A DNA stretch of 64,000 nucleotides from Myxococcus eversor (GTDB lineage Bacteria > Myxococcota > Myxococcia > Myxococcales > Myxococcaceae). This document shows positions 1 to 12,986 of this stretch, piece by piece; within the stretch, counting starts at the first letter, position 1; each line of letters starts with the position of its first letter. Both the position numbers and the translations under genes were made by a program. Under the pieces are notes generated by a model. It did not search any database, was not told the DNA's origin, and saw only the letters and a program-made list of their open reading frames with translations. The DNA lies in NCBI RefSeq assembly GCF_010894455.1, contig NZ_JAAIXY010000005.1, forward strand, positions 124,001 to 188,000, given 5' to 3'.

Positions 1-134
1 GCGTGGCCGAGTACCTGGAAGGCGTCTTCGGCCGGGCGGAGGCCGCGTTGAAGCAGAGCCTGGAGGGCACCACCGTGGCCCAGATGTCCCAGGATTTGAC
101 GGCCCGCTTCCGCGCGCTCAACCCGACGGGCTGA
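1..134 (+). CDS. C-terminal end of an unidentified protein (partial)
   Basis: Only the last 43 codons are present, read from base 3 to a TGA stop at 132-134; the start lies outside the window. The residues form an amphipathic, probably helical tail (begins VAEYLEGVFGRAEAALKQ, ends RFRALNPTG). I do not recognise the family and no catalytic motif is visible. It converges on the ABC-F gene with only 21 nt between the stops. Confidence 0.6.
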   Translation, partial: VAEYLEGVFGRAEAALKQSLEGTTVAQMSQDLTARFRALNPTG

Positions 135-155
135 GCGGCGCGGGGGGCGCACCGG

Positions 156-3975
<3,820 letters not shown>

Positions 3976-4350
3976 CACCACTCCCTGCTGATGGCGCTGG
4001 CGCTTGATTCCTGCTCTTCCGCGGGCCTCTTTGAGGCGCCCCTCCTGACGATTCCGGAGGCAGTCGTGGCGGGCGCGCGCGGGTAGGTCCACCCGCCGCC
4101 CCCGAGGTGTTCGCCGCATCCTGCTCGGCGACGCGTCCCTCCGCATGCCGCCTTTCCCGACCAGCCATGGGGGAGTGCGCACCGCCGCCTGGGCCCCGGG
4201 GCCTGCTTCATGTCGCTTTTCCCAACCAGCCACGGAGGAGTGTGCACCGCTCCCCGGACGAGGGGGCCGGCGCACCCGCGTTCCTCTCGCGCCCGCGCGA
4301 GCATGCCTACCCTGAAGGGCGCCCCAATCCTGGGACTTCAGGAGGAGACG
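3976..4350. other. Intergenic region, 375 bp, no convincing gene
   Basis: No reading frame here has a plausible start, ribosome site and protein-like composition. The notable content is a pair of diverged direct repeats (see repeat entry). The last 20 bases carry the strong ribosome site AGGAGGAG of the next gene. Confidence 0.6.
4144..4250. repeat. Two 42-bp diverged direct repeats
   Basis: Copy A is 4144-4185 and copy B is 4209-4250, 65 bp apart start to start. They share 36 of 42 positions (cores CCAGCCAYGGRGGAGTG and TGCACCGC-like ends). All six differences are C/T or G/A transitions. The unit is not a hairpin. It may belong to a dispersed repeat family of the genome, which cannot be tested from this window. 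Confidence 0.75.
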
Positions 4351-4899
4351 ATGCGGAGCCGCGGACATGATGGAGGCCGGTTCGCCTCGGTGGAGCCCTG
4401 GAACCTGTTGCGTGACGTCATTCTCCCTGGCGCCGTGGTGGGCGCGTTGGGGGCGTTCGCGATGGCGGTGCTCGCGTGCGCGTTCACGGAGGTGCTCCAC
4501 GGCGACCCCTGGCGGCCAGCCCTCCTGACCGCGGGCCTGGTCTTCCGCCAGGGCGACGCCCGGGGCACCGGGGCCGTGCTGCTCGGCGTGCTCATCCACT
4601 TCGCGGTGGCGGGCGGGCTGGCCACCGGCTTCGCGCTCTTCTTGCCGCGCAAGGGCACCGCGGTGTCGGCGCTCATGCTGGGACTGCTCTACAGCCTGTC
4701 GATGTGGGGAGTGATGACGCGGCTGATGGTGCCATTCGGCTCGCCTCCACTTTCGCGCGAGGACCCCTCGGCGCTCCTGCTCGCGCTGCACGTGGCCTTC
4801 GGGGCGGCGCTCGGCACCGTGCCCGCCGTCCGCCAGGCCCTCACCCGTCTGGACCTGCTGCGCCACCGCTTCCTGTCTCCGAGGCCCACGCCTCGGTGA
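4351..4899 (+). CDS. Small multi-pass inner-membrane protein, unknown function
   Basis: 182 residues with about four hydrophobic segments (near residues 22-45, 72-96, 103-122 and 140-160). The start is set by a perfect AGGAGGAG ribosome site 4 nt ahead of ATG; a longer open frame upstream runs through the repeats and is unlikely to be translated. No motif is recognised. The gene converges on coxD with only 3 nt between stops, so it is not part of the oxidase operon, though its position next to it could be meaningful. Confidence 0.75.
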   Translation: MRSRGHDGGRFASVEPWNLLRDVILPGAVVGALGAFAMAVLACAFTEVLHGDPWRPALLTAGLVFRQGDARGTGAVLLGVLIHFAVAGGLATGFALFLPRKGTAVSALMLGLLYSLSMWGVMTRLMVPFGSPPLSREDPSALLLALHVAFGAALGTVPAVRQALTRLDLLRHRFLSPRPTPR

Positions 4900-4902
4900 G
4901 GC

Positions 4903-5310
4903 TCATGGCTGCTTCGGCCCCGCGGGCTCCGGCGGGCGCGCCGCCCTGGGCACCGACTCGAGCCCGGGCAGCGGCTCCACCGGAAACGGCCCCGGTGGAA
5001 TGGTGGGCGCGAAGCGCGTGAGCGTCTCCAGCACGCACACCGCCAGGAGCACCGCCACGAACACCACCGACGTGAGCAGCACCAGCGCGTTGCTGCCGCG
5101 CTGCTCGCGCAGGTGCATGTAGAAGAGGGCAATCAACACGCCCTTCACCCCCGCGATGAAGAGGGCCACCGGCAGCGACCAGGCCCCGTGCGGCAGCGTG
5201 TGCAGCAGATACGTCAGCGCCGTCAGGGCGAGCAGTCCCACGCCCACCACCAGCACCCCAGACACGCTGAGCCGCCGCCCCGGCTCCTCGACGAAGTCCT
5301 CACCCGCCAT
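4903..5310 (-). CDS. coxD: caa3-type cytochrome c oxidase subunit IV
   Basis: 135 residues with three hydrophobic helices (about 18-38, 46-66, 76-97) and the subunit IV/CyoD signature of a helix ending GVKGVLIALFYMHL. The C-terminal tail is Pro-rich. Subunit IV stabilises the core of haem-copper oxidases and carries no cofactor. It is the last gene of the respiratory operon, 11 nt after coxC; a longer upstream frame overlaps coxC and was not used. Confidence 0.85.
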   Translation of the reverse strand: MAGEDFVEEPGRRLSVSGVLVVGVGLLALTALTYLLHTLPHGAWSLPVALFIAGVKGVLIALFYMHLREQRGSNALVLLTSVVFVAVLLAVCVLETLTRFAPTIPPGPFPVEPLPGLESVPRAARPPEPAGPKQP

Positions 5311-5321
5311 GGGCGCTCCCC

Positions 5322-5951
5322 TCAAGACAGGTACAGGATGGGGTAGACGAACAGCCAGATGACATCCACCAGGTGCCAGTACATGCCGCCCAGCTCCACG
5401 GGCGTCGTGTACGCCGCGCTGAACGTCCCGGAGGCCGAGCGCACCGCGAGCACCGTCAAGAGCCCCACGCCCACCGTCACGTGCAGGGCGTGGAATCCCG
5501 TCAGCAGGAAGTACAATGTGAAGAAGAGGCTCGCGCCCACCTGGGGCACCTCCCGCAGCCGGTAGAAGTCCCCGGGCAGGCTCCCCTCCTTCACGTGGTG
5601 CGCGTACTCCACGCCCTTCACCGCCAGGAACACGATGCCCAGCAACGCGGCGGCCCCCAACAGCACGCCCCCCAGTCCTGGCCTGTCCTCGCGCACCGCG
5701 TGCACCGCGAGCGCCACCAGGATGCTGCTCGTCACCAGGAGGAACGTGTTCAGCGTGCCCAGCCCCACGTCCATGGTGAGCTGCGCGGCGCGGAACGCCT
5801 CCGGATACACCGAGCGGTACACGCCGTAGGACGTGAAGAGGCTGGCGAACAGCAGCACCTCCGTCGCGATGAAGATCCACATGCCCAGGTGCGCCGCCTG
5901 CTGGCGCGCCCCTTCGGAGCCCCAATGCTCCGTGGCGGCCTCAGGCGGCAT
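5322..5951 (-). CDS. coxC: cytochrome c oxidase subunit III
   Basis: 209 residues, five predicted membrane helices. The start of the hydrophobic core (HLGMWIFIATEVLLFASLF) and GFHALHVTVG near residue 160 are typical of CoxC, as is the terminal helix GGMYWHLVDVIWLFVYPILY. Subunit III protects and stabilises the catalytic subunit. The ATG at 5951 overlaps the end of coxA by 11 nt; the longer upstream frame lies wholly inside coxA and reads as low-complexity sequence. Confidence 0.92.
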   Translation of the reverse strand: MPPEAATEHWGSEGARQQAAHLGMWIFIATEVLLFASLFTSYGVYRSVYPEAFRAAQLTMDVGLGTLNTFLLVTSSILVALAVHAVREDRPGLGGVLLGAAALLGIVFLAVKGVEYAHHVKEGSLPGDFYRLREVPQVGASLFFTLYFLLTGFHALHVTVGVGLLTVLAVRSASGTFSAAYTTPVELGGMYWHLVDVIWLFVYPILYLS

Positions 5952-7575
5952 GCGGCACCTCCGCTTCGCGCGGCGCGTACTCGTGCGGCCCCGTGGGGTA
6001 CTCGGGCGTGACGGGGAAGTTGTGCGTGGGCGGTGGGGACTGGGACTTCCACTCGAAGCCCTCACTGCCCCAGGGGTCGTCCCCGGCGATGGCCCCGTAC
6101 CTCAGGCTCCACGCCAGATAGCCCGCGATGCACAGCAGGCCGAACGCCAGCAGTGACGCGCCCGTCGTGGAGGCCACGTGCAGGGTCTGGAAGTGCGGCG
6201 GATAGTCCGCGTAGCGCCGGGGCATGCCCAGGTTGCCCAGCAGGAACTGCGGCACGAAGGTGGCGATGAAGCCGAAGATGACCAGGAGGGCCGCGCCGTT
6301 GGCCAGCTTCCCCGGGAACGTGCGCCCGAACATCTTCGGGAACCAGTAGTGCAGCGCCGCCAGGAACGCCATCACCGTGGCGCCCACCATGATGAAGTGG
6401 AAGTGCGCCACCACCGAGTACGTGTCGTGCCAGTGCAGGTTCAGCGACGTGGTGGCATACGCCACGCCAATCATCCCTCCGAAGAAGAGGAAGAACATGA
6501 AGCCGAGCGTGTAGATCAGCGGCGCCTCCACCGCGATGGAGCCCCGGTACAGCGTGCCTAGCCACGAGAAGATCTTGATGGCCGTGAAGATGGCCACCAG
6601 CATCGACATGGCGCCGAACGCCCCCGCGCCGAACGTGGACTGGCCGGAGGCGAACATGTGGTGGCCCCAGGTGAAGAAGCCCACGAAGGAGATGCCCAGC
6701 GTGGAATAGACAATCATCCGGTAGCTGAGGGCGTTCTTGCGGCTGAAGGCGCTCACCGCCTCGCTGATGACGCCCATGGACGGCAGCACCATGATGTAGA
6801 CGGCCGGGTGGCTGTAGAACCAGAACAGGTGCTGGAAGAGCAGCGGATCTCCCCCGCGCGCCGGGTCGAAGATGCCCGCGCCCACCACCCGCTCCAGCGC
6901 CACCAGCAGCAGCACCATGCCCAGCACCGGCGTCGCCAGCACCTGGATGATGGCCGTGCCGTAGACGGCCCAGACGAACAGCGGCAGCTTCATCCACCCC
7001 AGGCCGGGCGCGCGCAGCGTGTGCACCGTGGCGATGAAGTTGAGGCCGGTGACGATGGTGGAGAAGCCGATGATGAACACGCCCAGCAACACCGGCAGCA
7101 CCGCGGTGCCCGTCGTCGTGCTGTAGGGCGTGTAGAACGTCCAGCCCGTGTCCGCGCCGCCCTCGAACATGCCCCACAGCGCGATGGAGGCCCCCAGCAC
7201 GTAGAGATAGACGGACGCCAGGTTGAGCCGGGGAAAGGCCACGTCCCGAGCGCCAATCATCAACGGCACCAGGAAGTTGCCGAAGGCGGAGGGGATGGCG
7301 GGAATCATGAACAGCCACACCATGGTGACGCCGTGGAGCGTGAACATCCGGTTGTACGCCAGGTGGCCCATGATGGTGCGGCCCGGGGTGAGCAACTCGA
7401 TGCGCAGCGCCAGGGCGAACACGCCGCCCATGAAGAAGAAGAACAGCGTCAGCCCCAGGAACATCACGCCGATGCGCTTGTGGTCTTTCGTGGTGAGCCA
7501 GGACCAGAGGGTGTGGCCGTCCGCCAGGTAGTTGTCCGGCGGGAGGCGCTCGGGCTCAGCGGCGGATGGGGACAT
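5941..7575 (-). CDS. coxA: cytochrome c oxidase subunit I, A2-type
   Basis: 544 residues, about 12 membrane helices. It is the catalytic subunit of a caa3 oxidase, reducing O2 to water at a haem-CuB centre. Visible ligands and motifs: FTLHGVTMVW (haem a His), the CuB/tyrosine motif in helix VI, the helix VII pair WGHHMFASGQ, and VVAHFHFIMVG (haem ligands). The helix VI motif is YSHPAVYIMVLP, not GHPEVYI, which defines A2-type oxidases such as those of Thermus and Rhodothermus. Start chosen at 7575: AGGAG sits about 9 nt upstream, and the ATG at 7602 lacks this. Overlaps the end of coxB by 20 nt. Confidence 0.95.
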   Translation of the reverse strand: MSPSAAEPERLPPDNYLADGHTLWSWLTTKDHKRIGVMFLGLTLFFFFMGGVFALALRIELLTPGRTIMGHLAYNRMFTLHGVTMVWLFMIPAIPSAFGNFLVPLMIGARDVAFPRLNLASVYLYVLGASIALWGMFEGGADTGWTFYTPYSTTTGTAVLPVLLGVFIIGFSTIVTGLNFIATVHTLRAPGLGWMKLPLFVWAVYGTAIIQVLATPVLGMVLLLVALERVVGAGIFDPARGGDPLLFQHLFWFYSHPAVYIMVLPSMGVISEAVSAFSRKNALSYRMIVYSTLGISFVGFFTWGHHMFASGQSTFGAGAFGAMSMLVAIFTAIKIFSWLGTLYRGSIAVEAPLIYTLGFMFFLFFGGMIGVAYATTSLNLHWHDTYSVVAHFHFIMVGATVMAFLAALHYWFPKMFGRTFPGKLANGAALLVIFGFIATFVPQFLLGNLGMPRRYADYPPHFQTLHVASTTGASLLAFGLLCIAGYLAWSLRYGAIAGDDPWGSEGFEWKSQSPPPTHNFPVTPEYPTGPHEYAPREAEVPHAA

Positions 7576-8596
7576 AGGCGGGCTCCTGCGCCGCGGTGAC
7601 ACCCGGGCGCGTGGGCTGCAAGGACTTGATGAACTCCACGAGCGCGCCGGCGTCCTCCGCGCTCAACAGCCCGTGGTAGCCGGGCATGACGGGCACGTAG
7701 CCGGCGACCACCTTGGCCAGCGGGTCCATCATCGACTCGGTCAGGTACGCCTCGTCCGCGAGCACCACGCCCCCTCCCTCCAGCGGCTCCCGTCGCCCGT
7801 ACAATCCCAGCCAGGTGGGGCCGATGTGCGGCGCGCCCGTTATCGTGTGGCATTGCAGACACCCCTGCGCGGCGGCCACGTGTTCGCCTCGGACCGCCAT
7901 CGACTCCGGCTGGGGCTTGGTGGCCGCGCCGGGCAGGCCCGCCACCGGGACGCCGCCGAGCTGGGCGGCCCGCCACGCCTCGAAGTCCGCGGGCTTCAGC
8001 ACCACCACCTCACCGCGCATCTGCGAGTGGTCCAGCCCGCAGTACTCCGCGCACAGCACCAGGTGGCGGCCGGGCTTCGGCGCCTCGAACCAGATCTCCG
8101 TGTAGCGGCCGGGCACCGCGTCGCGCTTCATGCGGAAGTCCGGCACGTAGAAGGAATGGATGACGTCTCGCGAGGTGATGAGCAGCCGCACGGGCCGGCC
8201 CGCGGGCACCACCAGCGTGTCGATGGCGCTGGGGCCTCCGGGATAGGTGAACTTCCACATCCACTGCTTGCCGGTGACATAGACATCCAGCGCGTCCCGG
8301 GGCGGGCTCGATACCCAGACGTACTGTCGGAAGCCCAGTACGAACCACAGCAGGAAAAATGACAGCGGCACGCCGATGAACAGGCCCTCCAGCCAGGGGG
8401 GCGCCACCACGCGCGGCGTGGGAGTCGGGGCCGTGCCCCGGTGATAGCGCACCAGGAAGGTGAGGCCGGTGACGCCGATTCCCGTCGCCACCACCAGCGT
8501 GGTGAGGAACAGGAAGTAGTGCAGGTGGTCCACCTTCACCGCGAAGGTGGAGCCCTGCTCGGGGAGGAAGAAGAGCCGGCGCAGAAGCTCGTTCAT
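7556..8596 (-). CDS. coxB: cytochrome c oxidase subunit II with fused cytochrome c domain
   Basis: 346 residues. Two N-terminal membrane helices (about 28-50 and 70-91) are followed by the cupredoxin domain with the complete CuA site CAEYCGLDHSQM. A C-terminal cytochrome c domain carries the haem-binding CLQCH and a likely axial Met in PVMPGY. This fusion is the defining feature of caa3 oxidases: electrons pass from the attached haem c to CuA, then to subunit I. The start overlaps the preceding 120-residue gene by 4 nt. Confidence 0.95.
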   Translation of the reverse strand: MNELLRRLFFLPEQGSTFAVKVDHLHYFLFLTTLVVATGIGVTGLTFLVRYHRGTAPTPTPRVVAPPWLEGLFIGVPLSFFLLWFVLGFRQYVWVSSPPRDALDVYVTGKQWMWKFTYPGGPSAIDTLVVPAGRPVRLLITSRDVIHSFYVPDFRMKRDAVPGRYTEIWFEAPKPGRHLVLCAEYCGLDHSQMRGEVVVLKPADFEAWRAAQLGGVPVAGLPGAATKPQPESMAVRGEHVAAAQGCLQCHTITGAPHIGPTWLGLYGRREPLEGGGVVLADEAYLTESMMDPLAKVVAGYVPVMPGYHGLLSAEDAGALVEFIKSLQPTRPGVTAAQEPAYVPIRR

Positions 8597-8955
8597 CGCG
8601 CGCCCTCCGCGCCCGCTTCGGAGAGGAGCTGCTGGATGGCGACATCGATGGGCTGGTGGATGATGCCCGCGTCCGCGTCCACCCAGCCGTACCCGTCCAG
8701 CCGCGCGCGCTGTCGGGCCCGAAGCGCGTCCGCGCGCCCATCCAGCGTGAAGGGCGCCTGGTTGACGCGTCCCACTTCCCACGCGCCCAGCTCCTTCGGC
8801 GCGGGGTTCTGGAACGCGGGGCGCCACAAGACCCACAGGCCCCACGCGACGACACAGGCCGCCGCGAGGAGGGCGAGCGCCGCGCCACCGACGCGCAACA
8901 ACCAGCCGGTGGGCAGGGCCTCTTGTTCGGGAGGCGGTGGCTGGCGTTCGCTCAT
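8593..8955 (-). CDS. Single-pass membrane protein between actF and coxB
   Basis: 120 residues with one membrane helix (about 20-46) and a periplasmic tail. The tail ends with a segment DGYGWVDADAGIIHQPIDVAI. That pattern (YxWVDxxxGxxxxPIxxAM) recurs in small proteins encoded beside Sco and oxidase genes, from memory of the family. It carries no haem motif. Its 4-nt overlaps with both actF and coxB place it at the join of the two complexes, so a structural or assembly role at the ACIII/caa3 interface is a reasonable inference. Confidence 0.75.
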   Translation of the reverse strand: MSERQPPPPEQEALPTGWLLRVGGAALALLAAACVVAWGLWVLWRPAFQNPAPKELGAWEVGRVNQAPFTLDGRADALRARQRARLDGYGWVDADAGIIHQPIDVAIQQLLSEAGAEGAR

Positions 8956-10142
8956 GGCGGGCGCACCTGGAGGGAGTGGACCAGATAGGGGTCTCCCACC
9001 GGCACCGGATAGGTGCCGCGCGCGCGCCAGAGCGTCACCGCCACGGCCAGCCCGCCCACGCCCACCCAGGCGGTCAGCGCGGTCCAGGGGACGGCCAGGC
9101 GCTCCGGCGACAGCGCGGGGAACAGCAGCCAGGCCACGTCCACGGCGTGCATCGCCAGCATCCACAGCGCCACGATGGCGAGGTAGCGCGGGCGGGACTT
9201 CAGCTCGCGCGACAGCAGCGCTCCGAAGGGCAGCACGAAGTGGCCCAGGAGCAGCAGGAGCGATACGTCGCCCCAGCCGGCCCGCAGGCGGACGCGGTAC
9301 CAGCCCACCTCCGCTGGCAGCCCCGCCACCCAGATGAGCAGCAGTTGCGCGAAGGCGATGTAGGCCCAGAAGCAGATGAAGGCGAACATCAGCGTGCCCA
9401 GCCGGTGGTAGTGGCCGGGAGACAGGAGGCTGCCGAAGTGCTGCGTCTGGCGCGTCGCCTCGCCCGCGACCACCATCAGCGCGATGGCACCCACGAACGC
9501 GCCGGAGAAGACGTAGATGCCATACACCGTGGATTGCCACGTCGCCTCCAGCGACATCATCCAGTCCAGCGTCATGAAGGAGAACGTGAGGGCCAGCGCG
9601 GGCAGCGCGCCGCCGCCCAGCCGCCGCTGCCACGATGTCCAGTGCAGGTCGCCCGTCGCATCCTGGCGCACGGACCAGCGCAGGAGCAGGTGACCCACGA
9701 GTCCCCAGGTGACGAAGTAGAGCGCCGCCCGCGCCAGGAAGAAGGGCAGGTTGTTGTAGGGGCGCCGGTGCGCGAGGACATGCAGCGCCTCCTCGCCGAG
9801 TTCCAGCGACGGCGCCACCCACGGGTACAGGTGCCGCATTCCCAGCGCCAGGGGGATGAAGAGCAGCAGGAACAACGGCGCGGTGGAGGCCGTCACCTCC
9901 AGCGCGCGCCGCAGCACCACCGGCCAGCGCGCCTTCGTGGCGTGGAAGATGGCGAGCAGCAGCAGCGCGCCCAGGCACAACCCCAGCCAGTAGCTGAAGC
10001 CGAAGAGGTAGCCGAACAGCGCCCGCCGCACGTCCAGCAAGGCCCCCAGCGCGGTGGCCACGAGACCCAGCACGCCCAGGCCCGCGCTGATGGCCTGGAG
10101 GCGCTGGCCTCCCTCGAAGCGGGGAAGGGCGGGGGGCCTCAT
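8952..10142 (-). CDS. actF: Alternative complex III membrane subunit ActF (NrfD-like)
   Basis: 396 residues with about ten hydrophobic helices and no cofactor motif, the layout of ActF, the second NrfD-like quinol-interacting subunit of alternative complex III. Segments such as SYWLGLCLGALLLL and the aromatic-rich loop GMRHLYPW are consistent with this family. ATGA overlaps join it to actE upstream and to the 120-residue gene downstream. Confidence 0.85.
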   Translation of the reverse strand: MRPPALPRFEGGQRLQAISAGLGVLGLVATALGALLDVRRALFGYLFGFSYWLGLCLGALLLLAIFHATKARWPVVLRRALEVTASTAPLFLLLFIPLALGMRHLYPWVAPSLELGEEALHVLAHRRPYNNLPFFLARAALYFVTWGLVGHLLLRWSVRQDATGDLHWTSWQRRLGGGALPALALTFSFMTLDWMMSLEATWQSTVYGIYVFSGAFVGAIALMVVAGEATRQTQHFGSLLSPGHYHRLGTLMFAFICFWAYIAFAQLLLIWVAGLPAEVGWYRVRLRAGWGDVSLLLLLGHFVLPFGALLSRELKSRPRYLAIVALWMLAMHAVDVAWLLFPALSPERLAVPWTALTAWVGVGGLAVAVTLWRARGTYPVPVGDPYLVHSLQVRPP

Positions 10143-11026
10143 GGCGCTCGGACCTCCTGGAGCAGTCGCTCCCGCACGTCCGGAGGCGCGGCGGCGAGCG
10201 ACGCGCGCTGGCTGCGGCCCAGGGCCCGCAGATACGAGACAATGGCCCAGCGCTCGCGCGGTGGAAGCTGCGCGCCGTATGCGGGCATGAGGCCGAAGCC
10301 GTTGGAGATGACGGCGAAGTAGAAGCCCGAGGGGTGTGGCAGCTCTCCCGTGGAAGGCGTGTCCAACTGGCCCTCCATCGGAGCACCGTGCTCGCCCACG
10401 AGCGCCACCTGTCGAGCCCGCTCCACGTCGACCTCGCGGTATGTCACGCCGCCATCACCCGACGGTGCTTCGGACGAACTCGCGCTCCCCAAGCCTCGCG
10501 TGTCCCGCACGGCTCCCAAGCCCCCTACCTCCCGTGGCAGGGGGAACGGCCGCGGCCCCACATGCGAGGCCACCGCCCGCGTTCCCGTGTAGGGCGCCTC
10601 GCCTTCCTCGACGCCGTAGACGACCTGCGTGGCGTGGTCGTGCGGGACGAACAGGCCCGGGGGCCGGCGCTGCGGCATCTTCCGCGCGACGGGGCTGTCT
10701 CCATCTCCCGTCAAGCCGTGGCACACCGCGCACCAGGTTTCATAGGACGCGCGCCCCTCGTCGAGCAGCCCGCGCGTCAACGGCTCGGGCACCTCCTGGA
10801 CCCAGCCGCCATCGGCTTGCAGCCCCTGCCGCCACGCCGGTCCCTCGCCGCGCGAGGCAAGCCACTCTCGCGCCACCGTCCCCGGCACCAGGGGCCGCAT
10901 CGCCCGACCATCCTCGAAGAAGGTGCTCGCCTTGAATGCCTCCGCGCGCGGCTGCGAGGCCAGCGGATCCGTGTCGTCACACGCGGCCAGGCACCCCAGC
11001 AGCACCGGCAGCATCCGCCCTCTCAT
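10139..11026 (-). CDS. actE: Alternative complex III monohaem cytochrome c subunit ActE
   Basis: 295 residues. It begins with a lipoprotein signal (hydrophobic stretch ending in Cys12 or Cys16) and carries one haem-c site, CAVCH at 99-103, with a candidate axial Met in GFGLMPAYG. In ACIII, ActE is the monohaem cytochrome that passes electrons on towards the oxidase. An insertion of about 35 residues rich in Ser, Gly and Pro lies between the haem site and the Met loop. It overlaps actD and actF by 4 nt each. Confidence 0.88.
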   Translation of the reverse strand: MRGRMLPVLLGCLAACDDTDPLASQPRAEAFKASTFFEDGRAMRPLVPGTVAREWLASRGEGPAWRQGLQADGGWVQEVPEPLTRGLLDEGRASYETWCAVCHGLTGDGDSPVARKMPQRRPPGLFVPHDHATQVVYGVEEGEAPYTGTRAVASHVGPRPFPLPREVGGLGAVRDTRGLGSASSSEAPSGDGGVTYREVDVERARQVALVGEHGAPMEGQLDTPSTGELPHPSGFYFAVISNGFGLMPAYGAQLPPRERWAIVSYLRALGRSQRASLAAAPPDVRERLLQEVRAP

Positions 11027-11556
11027 CGCGCCCCCTCCACCACCACCGACACCCGCCGCGCGCCCAGCTCGCGCAGAGCCTCCTCCACGGAGTCCATCGA
11101 TGGCGTGTCTCCATCCACCGTGACGCTCGCCCAGAAGCCGTCCACGGATGCGCTGCGGAAGGCCTCCACCTCGAACACCGGGTGCGTGACGTGTGGGAAG
11201 CCAAACAGCACCATCAGCGCGCCGAAGACCATCAGCGCCGCGGACAGCACCCCCAGCTCGAACGAGATGGGGATGCTCGTGGGCACGCTGTGCAGGGGCC
11301 TGCTTCCCACGTTGAGCGGATAGTCCACCGCGTTGGTGAACCACTGGGTGAGGTACGCGAAGCCCGCGCCGCCCAACCCCGCGAGGAGCGTCAGCATCGG
11401 CAGCTTCGAGCGCTTCAGCCCCAGCGCCTCGAACGTCTCCTCCACCGGGAAGGGCGTGTACGCATCCAACCTGTCGAAGCCCCGCGCGCGCAGTCCCTTC
11501 AGAGCCGCCACCAGCGCGTCGCTGGACTCGAACTCTCCCAGCACCCAGCGCCTCAT
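11023..11556 (-). CDS. actD: Alternative complex III subunit ActD (DUF3341)
   Basis: 177 residues. The N-terminal soluble part begins [19 protein letters not shown] and contains a [11 protein letters not shown] motif typical of DUF3341. Two membrane helices follow (about 53-72 and 96-120), then a small soluble C-terminal domain. ActD has no cofactor and binds the membrane arm. It sits between actC and actE with 4-nt overlaps on both sides. Confidence 0.9.
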   Translation of the reverse strand: MRRWVLGEFESSDALVAALKGLRARGFDRLDAYTPFPVEETFEALGLKRSKLPMLTLLAGLGGAGFAYLTQWFTNAVDYPLNVGSRPLHSVPTSIPISFELGVLSAALMVFGALMVLFGFPHVTHPVFEVEAFRSASVDGFWASVTVDGDTPSMDSVEEALRELGARRVSVVVEGAR

Positions 11557-12986
11557 GGGGCGCCGCCTTTCGTGCCCGAGGAGCCCGCGTGCTCCTGGCG
11601 GAAGCGCAGCGAGCTGTCCACCTCGCGCTGGAGCTCCTTCATCTCGCTCATCGACACCGGCGGCACCAGCTTCAGGAACAACAGGAAGGCCGTGCCGAAG
11701 AAGGCCACCGTTCCACCCAGCAGGCTCCAGTCCACCCAGGTGGGCCGGTACGCCGCCCAGGACGAGGGCAGGAAGTCCATGCTCAGCGACGCCACCACGA
11801 TGAGGAAGCGCTCGGTCCACATCCCCACGTTGACCAGGAGCGCGGCCACCCACAGCACGGCCACGTTCGTTCGCAGCCGGGGGAACCAGAAGAGCTGCGG
11901 CACCACCACGTTGCAGAAGACCTGCATCCAGAACAGCGGCGCGTACGGCCCGAAGAACTGCGCCTCGGTCGCGTGCATCTCGTAGGGGTCCGCGCTGAAC
12001 CAGGCGAAGAAGTGCTCCTGCAGGTAGCCGTACGTCACCATCCACCCGGTGGCGAGCAGCACCTTCGCCATGTTGTCCAGGTGGCCGAGCGTCACCACGT
12101 GCTCGATTCCCAGCGCCCGGCGCGCGGGGATGAGCAGCGTGAGCACCAGCGCGAAGCCGCTGAACACGGCGCCCGCGACGAAGTACGGCGGGAACACGGT
12201 GGTGTGCCAACCGGGCAATTGCGCCACCGCGAAGTCGAAGGACACGATGGTGTGCACGCTCACCACCAGCGGCGTGGCCAGCCCCGCCAGCAGCAGGTAG
12301 CCGGTGCGCCACTGGCGCCAGTGGCGCGCGGAGCCCCGCCACCCCAGGCTCGCCAGCCCGTACCAGAAGCGCGCCCGGGGCGTGCGTGCCGTATCCCTCG
12401 CGGTGCCCAGGTCCGGAAGCAGGCCCACGTACCAGAACAACAGCGACACCGTGAGGTAGGTGCTCACCGCGGCGATGTCCCACGTGAGCGGCGAGCGGAA
12501 CTGGGGCCAGGCCCTCAAGCTGCTGGGGTAGGGCACCAGCCAGTAGAACTTCCACGGCCGGCCCAGGTGCAGCAGCGGGAAGAGGCCCGCGCACATCACC
12601 GCGAAGAGCGTCATCGCCTCCGCGAAGCGGTTGATGGACCCGCGCCACTTCTCCTGGAGGAGCAACAGGATGGCGCTGATGAGGGTGCCCGCGTGGCCAA
12701 TCCCAATCCACCACACGAAGTTGGTGATGCCGAAGGCCCACGCCACCGGGATGTTGTTGCCCCACGTCCCCACGCCCACGAAGAGCGTGACGCAAATGGC
12801 CCAGGTGAGCACCGCCGTGCCCGCGAGCCCCAGCGCCAAGAGCCCCCACCACGCCCGACGGGGCGGGGCGTGCACGAAGTCCAGCAGCGACTCGCTGTAC
12901 TCGCGGTCGGAGTAGCGCCCGTCGAGCAGCGGATACACCACCAGCGGGTCTCCGGGCGCGGGCACCTGCGGGTCGGCGTCGCTCAT
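11553..12986 (-). CDS. actC: Alternative complex III membrane subunit ActC (NrfD/PsrC family)
   Basis: 477 residues, about ten membrane helices. NrfD-family features include the early [28 protein letters not shown] stretch split over helix 2 and 3, and HTIVSFDFA plus [12 protein letters not shown] in the middle, which in ACIII structures line the quinol site. ActC takes electrons from menaquinol and hands them to the iron-sulfur chain of ActB. ATGA overlaps with actB and actD indicate coupled translation. Confidence 0.93.
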   Translation of the reverse strand: MSDADPQVPAPGDPLVVYPLLDGRYSDREYSESLLDFVHAPPRRAWWGLLALGLAGTAVLTWAICVTLFVGVGTWGNNIPVAWAFGITNFVWWIGIGHAGTLISAILLLLQEKWRGSINRFAEAMTLFAVMCAGLFPLLHLGRPWKFYWLVPYPSSLRAWPQFRSPLTWDIAAVSTYLTVSLLFWYVGLLPDLGTARDTARTPRARFWYGLASLGWRGSARHWRQWRTGYLLLAGLATPLVVSVHTIVSFDFAVAQLPGWHTTVFPPYFVAGAVFSGFALVLTLLIPARRALGIEHVVTLGHLDNMAKVLLATGWMVTYGYLQEHFFAWFSADPYEMHATEAQFFGPYAPLFWMQVFCNVVVPQLFWFPRLRTNVAVLWVAALLVNVGMWTERFLIVVASLSMDFLPSSWAAYRPTWVDWSLLGGTVAFFGTAFLLFLKLVPPVSMSEMKELQREVDSSLRFRQEHAGSSGTKGGAP

